22,855 nucleotides of DNA from Candidatus Saccharimonadota bacterium (GTDB taxonomy: Bacteria > Patescibacteriota > Saccharimonadia > Saccharimonadales > Saccharimonadaceae): assembly GCA_027451185.1 (NCBI GenBank), contig DAIDJW010000004.1, forward strand, positions 1 to 22,855, written 5' to 3'. The notes beneath the pieces are model-generated. The model had not been told where the DNA came from. It did no database searches and saw only the letters and a program-made list of their open reading frames with translations. The position numbers were made by a program, and so were the translations under genes. This document shows, in pieces, positions 1-6,690 of this stretch (its first letter is position 1; the number at the start of each line of letters is the position of its first letter).

Positions 1-606
1 GAATTGATGGTTGAAGTTGGTCCAGAATTTGTCGGCACCGTTAGCCAAGAACTCGGCACCCGCCGCGCTGAGCTACTCGGCCAAGAAACCACCAGCAGCG
101 GTTCGATTCGCCAAACCTACAAAATCACCACCCGCGGCATGATTGGTATTCGTAACCAGTTACTAACCGCCACCAAAGGCACAGTTATTATGAACAGTCT
201 GCCCTATGGTTACCAACCAATGGGCCCTAAATTGCCAAGCACTCGCAGTGGCGCTCTAGTTGCTTTTGAAGCCGGTGTTTCAACGCCTTATTCACTACAA
301 AACGCCGAAAGCCGCGGTAATTTATTTATCGGCCCAGGCGTTGAAGTTTACATGGGTATGATTGTCGGCCTTAACAACCGCAGCGAAGACCTCGATATTA
401 ACGTTTGTAAGGCCAAGCACCTAACCAACATGCGCTCCAAATCATCGGACGGTACCGTGCAGTTAACGCCTTTCACCGACCTTAGTCTAGAACAATGTAT
501 CGACTTTTTGGCTGATGATGAACTGCTAGAAGTGACTCCAAAAAACTTGCGTCTGCGCAAACGCTACCTTGACCCGCTCCAGCGCAAACGTGCCGCTAAA
601 AACTAG
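1..606 (+). CDS. typA: GTP-binding protein TypA/BipA, C-terminal part (5' truncated by window)
   Basis: This is the last ~201 residues of the ribosome-associated translational GTPase TypA/BipA, which acts in 50S assembly and stress adaptation. The reading frame is open from base 1 and ends with TAG at 604-606. The GTPase domain and domain II lie outside the window. What remains is the EF-G-like domain V start (ELMVEVGPEFVG, then LGTRRAELLG) and the BipA-specific C-terminal domain. Family hallmarks seen are the TTRGMIGIRNQLLT segment, the NMRSKSSDGTVQL segment and the terminal VTPKNLRLRKRYLD, which matches the usual TypA ending. The first ATG at 7-9 is internal, not a start. The gene is followed after 43 bp by trehalase on the same strand. 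No convincing terminator was found between them. Confidence 0.93.
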   Translation, partial: ELMVEVGPEFVGTVSQELGTRRAELLGQETTSSGSIRQTYKITTRGMIGIRNQLLTATKGTVIMNSLPYGYQPMGPKLPSTRSGALVAFEAGVSTPYSLQNAESRGNLFIGPGVEVYMGMIVGLNNRSEDLDINVCKAKHLTNMRSKSSDGTVQLTPFTDLSLEQCIDFLADDELLEVTPKNLRLRKRYLDPLQRKRAAKN

Positions 607-631
607 CCTTTTATAGTCATCTGATTATGCT

Positions 632-637
632 TATACT
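632..637 (+). promoter_or_regulatory. Candidate -10 box of the trehalase gene
   Basis: TATACT lies 12 nt before the trehalase ATG at 650, with a poor -35 region (TTTTAT at 609-614, 17-bp spacer). If used, transcription would start near 644, giving a leader of only about six bases. There is no Shine-Dalgarno sequence before the ATG. This is a consensus reading only. Confidence 0.4.
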
Positions 638-649
638 TGATGTAGAAGC

Positions 650-2257
650 ATGCTAAAAGAAACAATTGACGCCGGCAAAGATTTATTCAAGGCCTCGCTC
701 GTCCAGGCGGGGGCTTACTCACCGATCAACCTTGAACCGCACTCACCCGACGAACTGTTGGGCGAACTATTCAGCGATATTCAGAAAAGCCAAGTTTATC
801 CAGACGGCAAAACGTTTGTCGATTTAGTTCCCAAAGAACGAATTAAATCAATTCAGCAAGAATACCAACTCTTAAAGCAAGATCCGCATTTTGATTTGCG
901 GGAATTTATTAAGCGCCACTTCTACGACCTAGCCGATACAGCTCATAGTCCAAAACCATTCCAATTCGATAAATCGGCCTCAATTCAAGCACATATCAAC
1001 GGCTTATGGGATCATCTTGAGCGTCGCAATCGTAAAGACCGCGGCTCGCTCCTGGCTTTACCGTATAAATATATCGTGCCAGGCGGGCGCTTTAACGAAC
1101 AATTTTACTGGGATAGTTATTTTATTATGCTTGGTCTTGCCGAAAGTGGCCACTGGCAGCAACTTGAAGAGATGCTCAAAAACTGCGCTTACATGATTCG
1201 TAAATATGGTTTTGTGCCTACCGCCAACCGCAGCTATTTCCTAAGTCGGTCGCAACCGCCATTCTTTGCGTATATGGTTGAGTTGCTGGCCCGCCACAAA
1301 GGCCGGCGTATTTTAGTCGAATACCTGCCGCTCATGATTGCTGAGTACAAATTTTGGATGCGCGGTCGTAATAAACTGAGCCAAGCCGAGAATCGCGCTT
1401 TTGCAAGAGTTGTACAGCTGCCAAACGGTCAAGTGCTGAACCGTTATTACGACAACAAGTCGACGCCGCGGCCAGAGTCGCTACGCGAAGACACCAACAC
1501 CGCCAATCATGCCGGCGAAGCTAAGGAAAAATTGTTCTTAGACCTGCGCGCAGCATCAGAATCGGGTTGGGATTTTAGTTCACGCTGGTTTAATGATTCT
1601 CGCGAAATTACAACCATTGCTACGACTGATATTATTCCGATCGACCTTAATGCTCTGTTATACCATCTTGAAATGACAATTGCCGACGCCTATCACTTAC
1701 TACTACAACCGCTACTGGTCCGAAAATATACTAATTTGGCCGAGCATCGCAAACGGCTAATCAATCGTTATTGCTGGGATGAAACGGCCGGCTTTTTTGT
1801 CGACTATAACTTTCGACGTCAGCAACCAACCGGCGTTATGAGTTTAGCGGCCGTGATGCCCCTATATACCGGCCTGGCTAGCCACAAGCAAGCTGCGGCT
1901 GTCGCTAAAAAACTGGAAAGCGATTTTCTTAAAACCGGCGGCCTAGTAACAACCCTAAATAAAACCGGCCAACAATGGGACGCCCCAAATGGCTGGGCAC
2001 CCTTAGAATATCTTGCTATCAAAGGTCTTGAGCGCTATGGCTACCAAACGCTAGCCGAAACCATCGCCAAACGCTGGCTAGGCCTGACGACCCATGTCTT
2101 TAACAAGACGCATCGTTTGGTCGAAAAATATAACGTCCTTGGCGGCGATGGCCTGGGCGGCGGTGGCGAATACCTGTTACAGGACGGCTTCGGTTGGACA
2201 AACGGTGTGTATTTGGCGCTAATTGAAGAATTAAAAAACAAAAAGACCGCCAATTAG
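650..2257 (+). CDS. Trehalase (GH37), cytoplasmic
   Basis: A 535-residue alpha,alpha-trehalase of glycoside hydrolase family 37, which hydrolyses trehalose to two glucoses with inversion. Both family signatures are present: PGGRFNEQFYWDSY at residues ~144-157 and QWDAPNGWAP at ~442-451. The ESGWDFSSRW segment carries Asp308, which corresponds to the catalytic acid known from E. coli trehalase. The C-terminal EKYN and GGGGEYLLQDGFGWTNGV segments form the other side of the active site and include the catalytic base. No signal peptide is visible, so a cytosolic enzyme is likely. The length is typical of bacterial GH37 (~500-570). The ATG at 650 has no Shine-Dalgarno site but a -10 box 12 nt upstream. 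The last codons overlap a terminator hairpin that serves the opposite-strand tRNA-Val. Family is certain; substrate is very likely trehalose. Confidence 0.93.
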   Translation: MLKETIDAGKDLFKASLVQAGAYSPINLEPHSPDELLGELFSDIQKSQVYPDGKTFVDLVPKERIKSIQQEYQLLKQDPHFDLREFIKRHFYDLADTAHSPKPFQFDKSASIQAHINGLWDHLERRNRKDRGSLLALPYKYIVPGGRFNEQFYWDSYFIMLGLAESGHWQQLEEMLKNCAYMIRKYGFVPTANRSYFLSRSQPPFFAYMVELLARHKGRRILVEYLPLMIAEYKFWMRGRNKLSQAENRAFARVVQLPNGQVLNRYYDNKSTPRPESLREDTNTANHAGEAKEKLFLDLRAASESGWDFSSRWFNDSREITTIATTDIIPIDLNALLYHLEMTIADAYHLLLQPLLVRKYTNLAEHRKRLINRYCWDETAGFFVDYNFRRQQPTGVMSLAAVMPLYTGLASHKQAAAVAKKLESDFLKTGGLVTTLNKTGQQWDAPNGWAPLEYLAIKGLERYGYQTLAETIAKRWLGLTTHVFNKTHRLVEKYNVLGGDGLGGGGEYLLQDGFGWTNGVYLALIEELKNKKTAN

Positions 2258-2265
2258 TCGGTCTT
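2231..2265 (-). terminator. Rho-independent terminator of tRNA-Val, inside the trehalase 3' end
   Basis: Read on the minus strand, a 7-bp perfect stem (AAGACCG at 2243-2249 with CGGTCTT at 2259-2265) is followed by TTTTTGTTTTTT. The U-tract exists only in the minus direction, so this ends the tRNA-Val transcript, whose 3' end is at 2276. It overlaps the last trehalase codons and stop (2255-2257). Confidence 0.85.
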
Positions 2266-2275
2266 AGGTCCAATT

Positions 2276-2352
2276 TGGTGGGCGCTGAGGGGCTCGAACC
2301 CCCGACCCCCTCGGTGTAAACGAGGTGCTCTAGCCAACTGAGCTAAGCGCCC
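2276..2352 (-). tRNA. tRNA-Val (UAC)
   Basis: A 77-nt minus-strand tRNA including an encoded CCA (TGG at 2276-2278 on +). The acceptor stem GGGCGCT/AGCGCCC pairs perfectly and the D arm reads GCTCAGTTGGCTAGAGC. The anticodon stem CCTCG/CGAGG encloses loop TTTACAC, giving anticodon UAC, and the T loop is TTCGAGC. It has its own promoter just upstream (2364-2392) and a terminator downstream (2231-2265), so it is monocistronic. Confidence 0.97.
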
Positions 2353-2363
2353 GGGTCTTTGGT

Positions 2364-2392
2364 ATTATACATGCTTTGACCTCTGATATCAA
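2364..2392 (-). promoter_or_regulatory. Promoter of tRNA-Val
   Basis: On the minus strand TTGATA (2387-2392), a 17-bp spacer and a perfect TATAAT (2364-2369) place the start near 2357, about five bases before the mature tRNA 5' end at 2352. It is interlocked with the oppositely directed tRNA-Leu promoter: each -35 hexamer sits inside the other's spacer. Confidence 0.85.
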
Positions 2393-2404
2393 CCATGTTA
2401 AAAT
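2376..2404 (+). promoter_or_regulatory. Promoter of tRNA-Leu
   Basis: TTGACC (2376-2381), a 17-bp spacer and TAAAAT (2399-2404) put the start near 2411, about five bases before the tRNA 5' end at 2416. It overlaps the divergent tRNA-Val promoter almost completely. Confidence 0.85.
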
Positions 2405-2415
2405 AACTTCAACGT

Positions 2416-2502
2416 GCGCGCGTGCTGAAATCGGTAGACAGGCCAGCTTGAGGTGCTGGTGCCAGCAATGGCGTGGAGGTTCAAGTCCTCTCGCGCGCAC
2501 CA
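2416..2502 (+). tRNA. tRNA-Leu (GAG)
   Basis: An 87-nt class II tRNA with encoded CCA (2500-2502). The acceptor stem is GCGCGCG (2416-2422) with CGCGCGC (2492-2498), and the discriminator is A2499. The anticodon stem CCAGC/GCTGG encloses TTGAGGT, giving GAG. A long variable arm follows (GCC...GGC hairpin), then a normal T arm with TTCAAGT. It is flanked by its own promoter and a strong terminator. Confidence 0.97.
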
Positions 2503-2540
2503 AACAAAAAGACCAAATCAAAAGTTTGGTCTTTTTGTTT
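2502..2540 (+). terminator. Rho-independent terminator of tRNA-Leu
   Basis: A perfect 16-bp stem (2502-2517 with 2525-2540) around a 7-nt loop (TCAAAAG), with an AAAAAGACC arm and a GGTCTTTTTGTTT arm. The U-rich 3' arm follows immediately after the tRNA CCA end, so the transcript is barely longer than the tRNA. Confidence 0.9.
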
Positions 2541-2558
2541 TTGCTTGCTTAATATCGC

Positions 2559-2587
2559 TTGTGTTTTACGAATCTTTTCGTCATAAT
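2559..2587 (+). promoter_or_regulatory. Promoter of the PRTase-like/MoxR/VWA operon
   Basis: TTGTGT (2559-2564), a 17-bp spacer and CATAAT (2582-2587) lie just after the tRNA-Leu terminator. The predicted start is near 2594, giving a ~21-nt leader containing AAAGG before the ATG at 2615. This is the only promoter-like site found upstream of the seven-gene operon. Confidence 0.6.
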
Positions 2588-2614
2588 CTGAGACAAAGGT
2601 TAATCAGAAAAATT

Positions 2615-3268
2615 ATGTATTTCGTAAGTCGTCTTACTCTTGGACAGTCGTTGGCTCAAAAAATCTCCGATTTAAGGGGTGTTGAACCGGTTATTTTGTG
2701 TCTTAAAGAATCGTCGCTATCGACCTGCATCGCACTGGCTGCTGAGCTGCGAGCCTGGATTTACCCGCTATTAATTGAACCAATCACTATTAGCGATGAA
2801 TCACAAACCATCGGTGTCCTGATTGAATCTGGCGAGTTCTGCCCTAATCCCGAAATGTCAAATTATGAACTTGAAGATCTACAAAGTGAGTATTCGTCAA
2901 TTATCCAGGATATGCAGCGCAATGCATATGGTAGCCTTAACCAGCGCGCCGCCTCTTACGGGGTCTTACACAAAGAAGCCCTAAATGGCCGCGTGGTTAT
3001 TATCTGCGGCGATATCATCGGCGACGACATGTTAATATCTGCTGCCCAACAGTTTTTGCGTACAATCGACACCCAAAAAATCATTAGCCTAGCTGGTAAT
3101 GCCGATGTTAATAGTTCGGAAAAGTTAATGTTAGCCAGCGAACGAAGTATATGCATGGATGTGATTCCAAACCTGTTCGACGACGACCATTATTTTGAAC
3201 AACCCGACGGCTACAGCGATGACGAGAAGCGTCAATTGGTCATGAATATTCCTCAATATTGGAAATAA
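2615..3268 (+). CDS. Degenerate phosphoribosyltransferase-like protein (COG1926-like)
   Basis: A 217-residue soluble protein whose overall layout follows the COG1926 phosphoribosyltransferase family. It has an N-terminal strand (VEPVILCLKESS) where active members have a LALPRGG-type segment, a mid helix region (ELEDLQSEYSSIIQDMQRN), the PRPP-loop strand at residues ~125-139 (GRVVIICGDIIGDDM), and a C-terminal DDEKRQLVMNIPQYW close to the family ending. The PRPP loop is badly altered: the consensus VDDGIATGAT has become ICGDIIGDDM, losing the tandem acidic pair and the TGAT turn. Catalysis is therefore doubtful and a binding or scaffold role is possible. I chose the ATG at 2615 because the frame upstream runs through the tRNA-Leu gene and its terminator. 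It is the first gene of the MoxR operon, 10 bp ahead of moxR. Family placement comes from pattern recognition and is moderately sure. Confidence 0.65.
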   Translation: MYFVSRLTLGQSLAQKISDLRGVEPVILCLKESSLSTCIALAAELRAWIYPLLIEPITISDESQTIGVLIESGEFCPNPEMSNYELEDLQSEYSSIIQDMQRNAYGSLNQRAASYGVLHKEALNGRVVIICGDIIGDDMLISAAQQFLRTIDTQKIISLAGNADVNSSEKLMLASERSICMDVIPNLFDDDHYFEQPDGYSDDEKRQLVMNIPQYWK

Positions 3269-3278
3269 GGAGAAAGCA

Positions 3279-4295
3279 ATGCAACCACAAACTACCACCC
3301 AAAGCACATCAGTGATTTCGCCAGCCGAGTTGGAACGCGCCAAGTCAATTATTGGTGCTATCGCTGATTCATTTAACACCAAGGTCGTTGGTCAGGAACA
3401 GCTGCGCACTAGTTTATTCGTTGCTATTATGGCCGGCGGCCATATCCTTCTTGAAAGTGTCCCTGGTTTGGCTAAAACGACTGCCGCCCGTACCTTGGCC
3501 GACACCGTAAGCGCGACCTTTCGACGCATTCAATGTACGCCAGATTTACTACCAAGTGATATTATCGGCACTCAAATCTACGACTACCAAAAAGGGACTT
3601 TCGAGACCCAGCTAGGCCCGGTTCACGCCAACTTCATCTTGCTTGATGAGATTAACCGATCAAGCGCCAAGACCCAAAGCGCCATGCTCGAGGCCATGCA
3701 GGAGCGTCAGACGACCATTGGCGGCAAGGCCTATGGATTGCCAAAACCGTTTGTGGTGCTGGCGACGCAAAACCCGATTGAGCAAGAAGGAACCTACGAA
3801 TTGCCTGAAGCTCAGCTCGACCGATTTTTGCTTAAGGAAGTTATTGATTACCCAACGCCCGACCAAGAAATTGAAATCCTAAATCGTATCGACAAAGGTA
3901 TTCTAAGTGATGCCACACCAACCAAAGCAGTCGCATCGGTCGAGGATTTACTGTTCTTGCAGGAATTAACCCGCAAAGTCTACGTCGACGATTCAATCAA
4001 AAAATACATCGTTACGCTTGTTAATGCCACTCGCCAGGCTTCAACGGTTATCGATAAGGATTTGGCGCGCTATATTGAGCTGGGCGCTAGTCCGCGTGGC
4101 AGTGTTGTGCTGCAGGACGTAGCTAAGGCTTTAGCTATTTTGAACGGTCGCTCACATGTCATACCCGAAGATGTCAAACAGCTACGACACAGCGTCTTGC
4201 GCCACCGACTAATATTGAATTTCGAAGCCGTTGCCGACCAAGTGCATCCAGAAGCTATTATTGACGCCATTTTTAACGCTATTACCACACCATAA
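3279..4295 (+). CDS. MoxR-type AAA+ ATPase
   Basis: A 338-residue AAA+ ATPase of the MoxR family, chaperones that mature partner proteins carrying VWA domains. Walker A is SVPGLAKT at residues ~60-67 (the usual leading Gly is Ser). Walker B is FILLDEINR at ~119-127, followed by the MoxR-typical AMLEAMQERQTTIGG. Sensor 1 sits in VVLATQNPIEQEGTYELPEAQLDRF, and the C-terminal lid contains GASPRG. The length is standard. A strong Shine-Dalgarno (AAGGAG, 3268-3273) precedes the ATG. The DUF58 gene follows four bases after the stop. Genes of this class next to DUF58 and VWA proteins are known in the Bat operons, where the complex acts at the cytoplasmic membrane. Its client here is presumably the downstream VWA pair. 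Confidence 0.95.
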   Translation: MQPQTTTQSTSVISPAELERAKSIIGAIADSFNTKVVGQEQLRTSLFVAIMAGGHILLESVPGLAKTTAARTLADTVSATFRRIQCTPDLLPSDIIGTQIYDYQKGTFETQLGPVHANFILLDEINRSSAKTQSAMLEAMQERQTTIGGKAYGLPKPFVVLATQNPIEQEGTYELPEAQLDRFLLKEVIDYPTPDQEIEILNRIDKGILSDATPTKAVASVEDLLFLQELTRKVYVDDSIKKYIVTLVNATRQASTVIDKDLARYIELGASPRGSVVLQDVAKALAILNGRSHVIPEDVKQLRHSVLRHRLILNFEAVADQVHPEAIIDAIFNAITTP

Positions 4296-4299
4296 GAAC

Positions 4300-5187
4300 A
4301 TGCCAAGCTTACTGACAGCCGTAAAGACCAAAATGTCGATCTACTCGCATCAACGTAGCCGAGGTCTGCTTGAAGGTCAATACGCATCAGTATTTAAAGG
4401 ACGCAGCATCGACTTCGACGACCTGCGCCAATACGTAGCCGGTGACGACGTCAAAGACATCGACTGGAAGGCTACCGCCCGTAGCGGCCAAACTTTAATT
4501 AAGCGCTACGTGGCAATTCGCAAACATAATATCATGTTGGTGGTCGATACTGGTCGCAATATGGCGGCCCGGTCGGCTAGCGGCGAAATTAAGCGCGACG
4601 TTAGCGTCACGGCGGCGGGAGTATTGGGCTATATCGCTCAAAAGCATGACGATTTAGTATCCATGGTAGCCGGTGATAGCAACGGTTCGCAGTATATTCC
4701 TTTAAAAAATAGCAACACTCACCTAGAGAGAATCTTGCGCTACATCGACAGCCACGCCACCGAATCGGCCGCTCCGTCGCAGCTTAACCGCCAGCTGGAA
4801 TACATCGCCAATAATATCCGCCGACGCATGATTCTAATTATTTTGGCCGACGACTTATCACTTACCGAAGACGATGAACGGTTAATCCGACGGCTGGTGA
4901 CGCAGCATGAAATTTTATGGCTAACAATCGGTGACGCCGACCCAACTGCTGCCGTCTATAACAACGATGTTTTGTATGATATTGCAAACGATGACATTAT
5001 GCCATTTTTTATCCGAAGTCATAAATTAATCCGCAGTCAATTTGCCGCCAGCACCGAAGACCGCCGCAAACAGACCGCTAGTTTATTGCAACGTCTGTCC
5101 ATCACCAATGAGCGCGTTAACGGTCAAGCCGATGTTATTGACGGCATTTTTCGTCTATTGGAGAAACAACGACGTGTCCGACGCTAA
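4300..5187 (+). CDS. DUF58 domain protein (MoxR operon)
   Basis: A 295-residue soluble DUF58 protein, the usual partner of MoxR ATPases. The family core is clear: GRSIDFDDLRQYVAGDDVKDIDWKATARS at residues ~34-62, then IKRYVAIRKHNIMLVVDTGRNM. The second part is a degenerate VWA-like fold in which the metal site DxSxS reads D83-T-G85-R-N87, so metal binding is unlikely. It has no N-terminal membrane segments, as in many short DUF58 proteins. The open frame extends back to 4231 inside moxR, but the ATG at 4300, four bases after the moxR stop, fits operon spacing. The ATG has only a weak AAGAA upstream. The next gene starts with GTG and overlaps by 14 bp, suggesting translational coupling. Confidence 0.92.
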   Translation: MPSLLTAVKTKMSIYSHQRSRGLLEGQYASVFKGRSIDFDDLRQYVAGDDVKDIDWKATARSGQTLIKRYVAIRKHNIMLVVDTGRNMAARSASGEIKRDVSVTAAGVLGYIAQKHDDLVSMVAGDSNGSQYIPLKNSNTHLERILRYIDSHATESAAPSQLNRQLEYIANNIRRRMILIILADDLSLTEDDERLIRRLVTQHEILWLTIGDADPTAAVYNNDVLYDIANDDIMPFFIRSHKLIRSQFAASTEDRRKQTASLLQRLSITNERVNGQADVIDGIFRLLEKQRRVRR

Positions 5188-5653
5188 TTCAATTTACCCT
5201 CCAGTACAGTATCCAGCAATAGCGTTAATTATCGCGGTTATCATCGTACTAGCAATTGGGGCATGGTGGGCGATGATTTTCTGGCTGACGCGTGAGCGTC
5301 GCGTGGCGACCCTGTCGACTCTAGCACCACAAAAACCGATTAAGCCCGACCTGACACAATTAAAGGCCAAGTACCTCAAGCTTATCGATGAGGTAGAAGC
5401 TCAGGTCCACGATCGCCGCTGGACGATTCGCTACGGCCATCAGCGGCTTAGTTTACTGCTGCGTTACTTTGCGTTCGAGGCTAGTGGCTTTCGCGCTCAA
5501 GTCATGACTTTGGCTGATTTAAAAATGAGTCGCTATCAAGAGTTGACGTCGGCCATTGACCTTTACTACGAGCCGGAATTTGATACGGTTATGCGAGGTA
5601 CGATTGACTCGGCTCTCGAGAAAGCTCGACAGGTGGTTTCGTCATGGCGTTAG
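5174..5653 (+). CDS. Small membrane protein, DUF4381-like position and architecture
   Basis: A 159-residue protein with one N-terminal membrane segment (PAIALIIAVIIVLAIGAWWAM, residues ~12-33), a basic stop-transfer (TRERR) and a helical cytoplasmic domain. The helical domain includes LTQLKAKYLKLIDEVEAQ and ends LYYEPEFDTVMRGTIDSALEKARQVVSSW. This architecture, and the slot between DUF58 and the first VWA gene, match DUF4381 proteins in Bat-type operons. Sequence identity to the family cannot be confirmed by eye. The start is taken as GTG 5174, because GGAG at 5160-5163 lies ten bases upstream. The longer frame from 5042 would run entirely inside the DUF58 gene. It overlaps both neighbours (14 bp with DUF58, 10 bp with the VWA gene), so translation is probably coupled. 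Confidence 0.8.
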   Translation: MSDANSIYPPVQYPAIALIIAVIIVLAIGAWWAMIFWLTRERRVATLSTLAPQKPIKPDLTQLKAKYLKLIDEVEAQVHDRRWTIRYGHQRLSLLLRYFAFEASGFRAQVMTLADLKMSRYQELTSAIDLYYEPEFDTVMRGTIDSALEKARQVVSSWR

Positions 5654-6690
5654 CATGGTGGTGGATGGTTTTGCTGCTTTTGGCGCTGCTTGGGCTAGGT
5701 TACTATTTGTATTACAAATTTGGCCGCTCTGTAAAACCAGTTAAACGTGGCGTGCCAATCGCCCACAGCGAACGGCTGGCTGCGCTGCCGTCATACGCAA
5801 AAGTTATCGGGTTGTATCGTCGATACGTCTGGGCCTTGCTGGTGGTTTGCGGATTAGCCGTGGTGTCTGCTATCCTGCTGGCCGCCCGACCGGTAAATAT
5901 TCAGTTGACTTCTCCGGCCGAGAAAAATCGTGATATTATGCTGTGCCTTGACGTTTCAGGGTCGGTTACTGGAACCGACGCCAAACTGTTTTCGAAATTT
6001 ATTGAGTTAACCGACACCTTCGCGGGCCAGCGCATTGGCCTAACGATATTCGACTCTAGCCCAATCACCATCTTTCCGCTTACCGATGATTATCAGCTGG
6101 TCCATAACCAGCTAGAAACTGGCTATCAGGCCTTCGTCAATATCGGTACAACCGCCGACGGCAGTGTTGATATTGGCCACGCTTCTGGCGCCCAGCTCCA
6201 ACGATACAACGATTTTATAGCCGGTACTGCCTCTAACGACAACGCCGGTAGCTCACTGGTCGGTGACGGCCTAGCGTCATGTGTTATGAGCATGGGCAAC
6301 AACGGCCAGCACCGTTCGCAATCAATTATTTTAGCCACCGATAATCAAACAGCTGGAACGCCGATTATTGATACTACTAGCGCAGCCGCCTTAGCTAAGC
6401 AAAAAGGTATCCGCGTCTACGCGGTCGATCCTAGTACTAGCACGACTTACGATTACGAAGTTACAGATCGCAGCCAACTCAAGGCGGCCGCGTTATCGAC
6501 TGGCGGTAACTACTACCAGCTAAATGGTCTGTCGATTCAGGATATTATTAACTCAATATCTAAGCAGGAAGCTACCTTTTTACCGACCGCGCCACAACTA
6601 GTTAAAAACGATACACCCCTGCCAATGACGATTGTTTTAAGTTTGTTGGTGGCCGCGATGCTGTTTATAACCTGGAGGCTTCGTCGATGA
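5644..6690 (+). CDS. Membrane-anchored VWA domain protein (BatA-like)
   Basis: A 348-residue VWA protein. It begins with a membrane segment (WWWMVLLLLALLGLGYYLYY), has a second one at residues ~60-80 (VWALLVVCGLAVVSAILLAA), then a VWA domain and a C-terminal membrane helix (MTIVLSLLVAAMLFITWRL) with a short basic tail. The MIDAS metal site is intact at its core: D103-V-S-G-S, with a later LVGDG and LATDNQT supplying the other ligands. A BatA-like protein of this layout exposes its VWA domain at the membrane face for protein-protein contacts. The start at 5644 has AGGTGG seven bases upstream and overlaps the preceding gene. It ends with TGA overlapping the next ATG (ATGA). It is one of a tandem VWA pair, probably the client of the MoxR ATPase. 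Confidence 0.92.
   Translation: MALAWWWMVLLLLALLGLGYYLYYKFGRSVKPVKRGVPIAHSERLAALPSYAKVIGLYRRYVWALLVVCGLAVVSAILLAARPVNIQLTSPAEKNRDIMLCLDVSGSVTGTDAKLFSKFIELTDTFAGQRIGLTIFDSSPITIFPLTDDYQLVHNQLETGYQAFVNIGTTADGSVDIGHASGAQLQRYNDFIAGTASNDNAGSSLVGDGLASCVMSMGNNGQHRSQSIILATDNQTAGTPIIDTTSAAALAKQKGIRVYAVDPSTSTTYDYEVTDRSQLKAAALSTGGNYYQLNGLSIQDIINSISKQEATFLPTAPQLVKNDTPLPMTIVLSLLVAAMLFITWRLRR

Noticed and set aside
2453..2614. Upstream extension of the PRTase-like reading frame
   Set aside because: It runs through the tRNA-Leu gene and its terminator. ATG 2615 after a promoter and AAAGG is the sensible start.
4231..4299. Upstream extension of the DUF58 gene
   Set aside because: It overlaps moxR by 65 bases. 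The added residues do not look like DUF58, and ATG 4300 fits operon spacing.
5042..5173. Upstream extension of the small membrane protein
   Set aside because: It lies wholly inside the DUF58 gene in another frame. GTG 5174 with GGAG upstream gives the normal topology.
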